Shown here piece after piece: positions 62,432 to 64,000 of a stretch of DNA of 64,000 bases; within the stretch, counting starts at the first letter, position 1; each line of letters begins with the position of its first letter. The position numbers and the translations under genes were made by a program. The stretch spans positions 558,001-622,000 of the forward strand of contig JADJPQ010000004.1 in the NCBI GenBank assembly GCA_016713175.1. Reading direction: 5' to 3'. The stretch comes from Planctomycetota bacterium. GTDB taxonomy: Bacteria; Planctomycetota; UBA1135; UBA2386. Under the pieces are notes generated by a model that saw only the letters and a list, made by a program, of their open reading frames with translations, ran no database searches and was not told the DNA's origin.

Positions 62432-63859
62432 ATGAACGCGAAGCAACGAGGCGGTGTGGTGGACGGGGTGCGGGTGATCGCGGGACCGACCCCGGTCGCA
62501 TGGGGCGTGGCGGGGCTCGCTGTGGCGATGCTGACGGCGTCGCTCGGCGCCAGCATCCAGAACGTCGCGTTGCCGAGCCTGGCGATTGCGTTCGGGGCAT
62601 CGTTCGCGGCGGTGCAGTGGCTGGTGGTCGGCTATCTGCTGACGAGCACGGCGGTGATCGTCGCCGTCGGCCGTGCCGGCGATGTGTTCGGGATGCGGCG
62701 GTTGCTGCTCGGCGCGCTCGCGCTGTTCCTCGCGGCCGCGGTGGCATGTGGTCTGGCGCCGTCGCTTCCCGTGCTGATCGCGGCGCGCGCGGTGCAGGGT
62801 GTCGGCGCGGCGGGACTGACGGCGTTGACCGTCGCTCTGGCGCGGTCGGTGGCGACCCGGGATCGCACCGGGTCGGTGATGGGGCTGCTCGGTACGATGT
62901 CCGCGCTCGGAACCGCGCTGGGCCCGGCCCTCGGCGGGGTCCTGCTGACGACGGGTGGTTGGCGCGCGGTGTTCCTCGCCGTCGTACCGCTCGCCGCGCT
63001 GGCGTTCGCGCTCGTCCATCGTCACCTGCCGCCCGCTGCCGTCGCTGCGCGCGAGGCCCGCGGCAGCTGGGCACCGGTCGGCACGACGCTGCTCGCCCTG
63101 ACGCTGACCGGGTTCGCGCTGGCGGTAACCGGTCGCGATGCCGGCTGGCGGCTCGTGGCCGGCATCGGCGCGGTCGCCGCCGCGATCGGCTTCGTCGCCA
63201 GCGAGGGCCGCACGTCCACGCCGCTGATTCCGTGGTCGCGATTGCGCCAGGGCGGGCTCCGCCCCGCGCTGGTCGGCAACGGCGTCGTGGCGATGGTGAT
63301 GATGGCGACGCTGGTCGTCGGGCCGTTCCACCTGGTGCATGCGCTCGGCATGGCGCCGGATCGCGCGGGCCTGGTGATGGCCATCGGGCCGGCGGTGTCG
63401 GCGCTGGTCGGCGTGCCTGCCGGACGCCTGGTCGACCGCCTCGGTGCGCCGCGCGTGGTGCGCGCCGGATGGCTCGGCGTTGCCGCCGGAACGGGCCTGC
63501 TCGCGGCGCTGGCTGGCCAGCCGAGCGTGCTCGGCTATGTGGCGCCGCTCGCTTTGGCGACCGGAGGCTATTCGCTGTTCGTGGCCGCGAACAACACCGC
63601 GGTGATGACGGCTGCCGACGCGGGCGGCCGCGGCGTGTTGGCAGGGTTGCTGAACCTCGCGCGCAACCTCGGCCTGCTGACCGGGGCCACCGTGCTGGGT
63701 TGGGGGTTCGCTGCGGCATGCGGCACGGACGACATCGCCCGGGCGTCGCCCGATGCGATCGCGGCGGCGATGCGGATCACGTTCCTTTCGGGGGCCGCGA
63801 TGGTCGCGGTGGTCGGCGTCCTGTCGTGGCGCGGCGGCGACAGCGAGGTGCGCGCGTGA
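62432..63859 (+). CDS. MFS drug-efflux-type transporter
   Basis: The 475-residue protein has about 12-14 membrane helices. Features of drug:H+ antiporters are visible: SIQNVALPSLAIAFGASFAA QW-type helix 1, motif A-like GRAGDVFGMRRLLLGALALF between helices 2 and 3, RAVQGVGAAGLTAL, and motif C-like GTALGPALGGVLLTTGGWRA. It probably exports a small toxic compound using the proton gradient. The LysR gene upstream likely regulates it. Its TGA overlaps the GTG of the next gene (GTGA), so the two are cotranscribed. Confidence 0.93.
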   Translation: MNAKQRGGVVDGVRVIAGPTPVAWGVAGLAVAMLTASLGASIQNVALPSLAIAFGASFAAVQWLVVGYLLTSTAVIVAVGRAGDVFGMRRLLLGALALFLAAAVACGLAPSLPVLIAARAVQGVGAAGLTALTVALARSVATRDRTGSVMGLLGTMSALGTALGPALGGVLLTTGGWRAVFLAVVPLAALAFALVHRHLPPAAVAAREARGSWAPVGTTLLALTLTGFALAVTGRDAGWRLVAGIGAVAAAIGFVASEGRTSTPLIPWSRLRQGGLRPALVGNGVVAMVMMATLVVGPFHLVHALGMAPDRAGLVMAIGPAVSALVGVPAGRLVDRLGAPRVVRAGWLGVAAGTGLLAALAGQPSVLGYVAPLALATGGYSLFVAANNTAVMTAADAGGRGVLAGLLNLARNLGLLTGATVLGWGFAAACGTDDIARASPDAIAAAMRITFLSGAAMVAVVGVLSWRGGDSEVRA

Positions 63860-64000
63860 CGAACTTGCGGGCGCTGGCGGCGTGGTGCGCGCTCATGGCG
63901 GCGACCGCGGGGCGAGGGCTGGTCGTGCAAGCGCCGACGGTGCGCGGCGCGTTCCCTGCGCCGGCTGCCGGTTGGGGACCACCGGCGGGCGGTTGGCTCC
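63856..64000 (+). CDS. N-terminus of an exported protein (partial)
   Basis: Starting at GTG 63856, overlapping the transporter stop by 4 bp, 48 codons are visible: MTNLRALAAWCALMAATAGR then GLVVQAPTVRGAFPAP. The first 20 residues look like a signal peptide. The family cannot be told from the visible part. Confidence 0.55.
   Translation, partial: MTNLRALAAWCALMAATAGRGLVVQAPTVRGAFPAPAAGWGPPAGGWL

Overview
The window is very GC-rich chromosomal DNA that looks like a planctomycete (Planctomycetota). This is an inference from gene content. Many genes encode large secreted proteins with signal peptides and a recurring C-terminal domain: a matrixin protease with a beta-helix, RHS, kelch, SGNH-like, FG-GAP/ASPIC and autotransporter-like proteins. 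There are few classical Shine-Dalgarno sites and many GT-C/GT9 and carboxypeptidase-regulatory-like proteins. I ran no database search, so family names rest on motifs read by eye.

1-13.2 kb is mostly housekeeping: a SAM methyltransferase, a frame-broken dinD-like gene carrying a perfect 30-bp palindrome, glycine decarboxylase (gcvP), an FG-GAP/ASPIC protein, an atypical acyl-CoA dehydrogenase, and a divergent AhpC-type peroxiredoxin. In the peroxiredoxin the peroxidatic cysteine codon is TGA, followed at once by a SECIS-like hairpin, so it is very probably a selenoprotein. A membrane protein and a GT9 glycosyltransferase follow. 13.7-29.7 kb is one minus-strand run of four genes for very large secreted proteins: an unrecognised secreted protein, an RHS-repeat protein, a beta-strand-repeat protein built on near-identical 780-bp repeats, and a matrixin-type metalloprotease with a beta-helix. 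30.6-34.2 kb holds an SGNH-like secreted protein and a prolyl oligopeptidase.

From the tRNA-Asn gene at 34.65 kb to about 58.3 kb the window is accessory DNA. It contains a wrecked type I restriction locus, in which hsdR lacks its N-terminus and is fused to a ParB-methyltransferase gene broken inside an intein. It also holds an RHS toxin remnant with an intact tip and a probable immunity gene, an IS with a DDE transposase, a DUF433/DUF5615 pair, an AbiEi/AbiEii pair with an operator-like inverted repeat, an orphan addiction-module antitoxin, several dispersed repeat families, and remnants of a serine recombinase, an IS630 element and a protein kinase. The most unusual locus is a compact three-gene operon at 54.17-57.52 kb: a membrane protein with a possible macro-like domain, a reverse-transcriptase-like protein with an altered YxDD box, and a small protein with a twin-arginine-type signal. 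It sits among mobile-element debris, as defence systems often do.

58.7-64 kb returns to ordinary genes: a Rieske plus FMN-reductase fusion, a kelch-like secreted protein, a LysR regulator divergent from an MFS transporter, and the start of another gene.

Several genes show single-base frame breaks, above all inside the near-identical repeats, where copies differ by one-base indels. This pattern fits residual errors from a long-read assembly, so frame breaks should be confirmed before genes are called dead.
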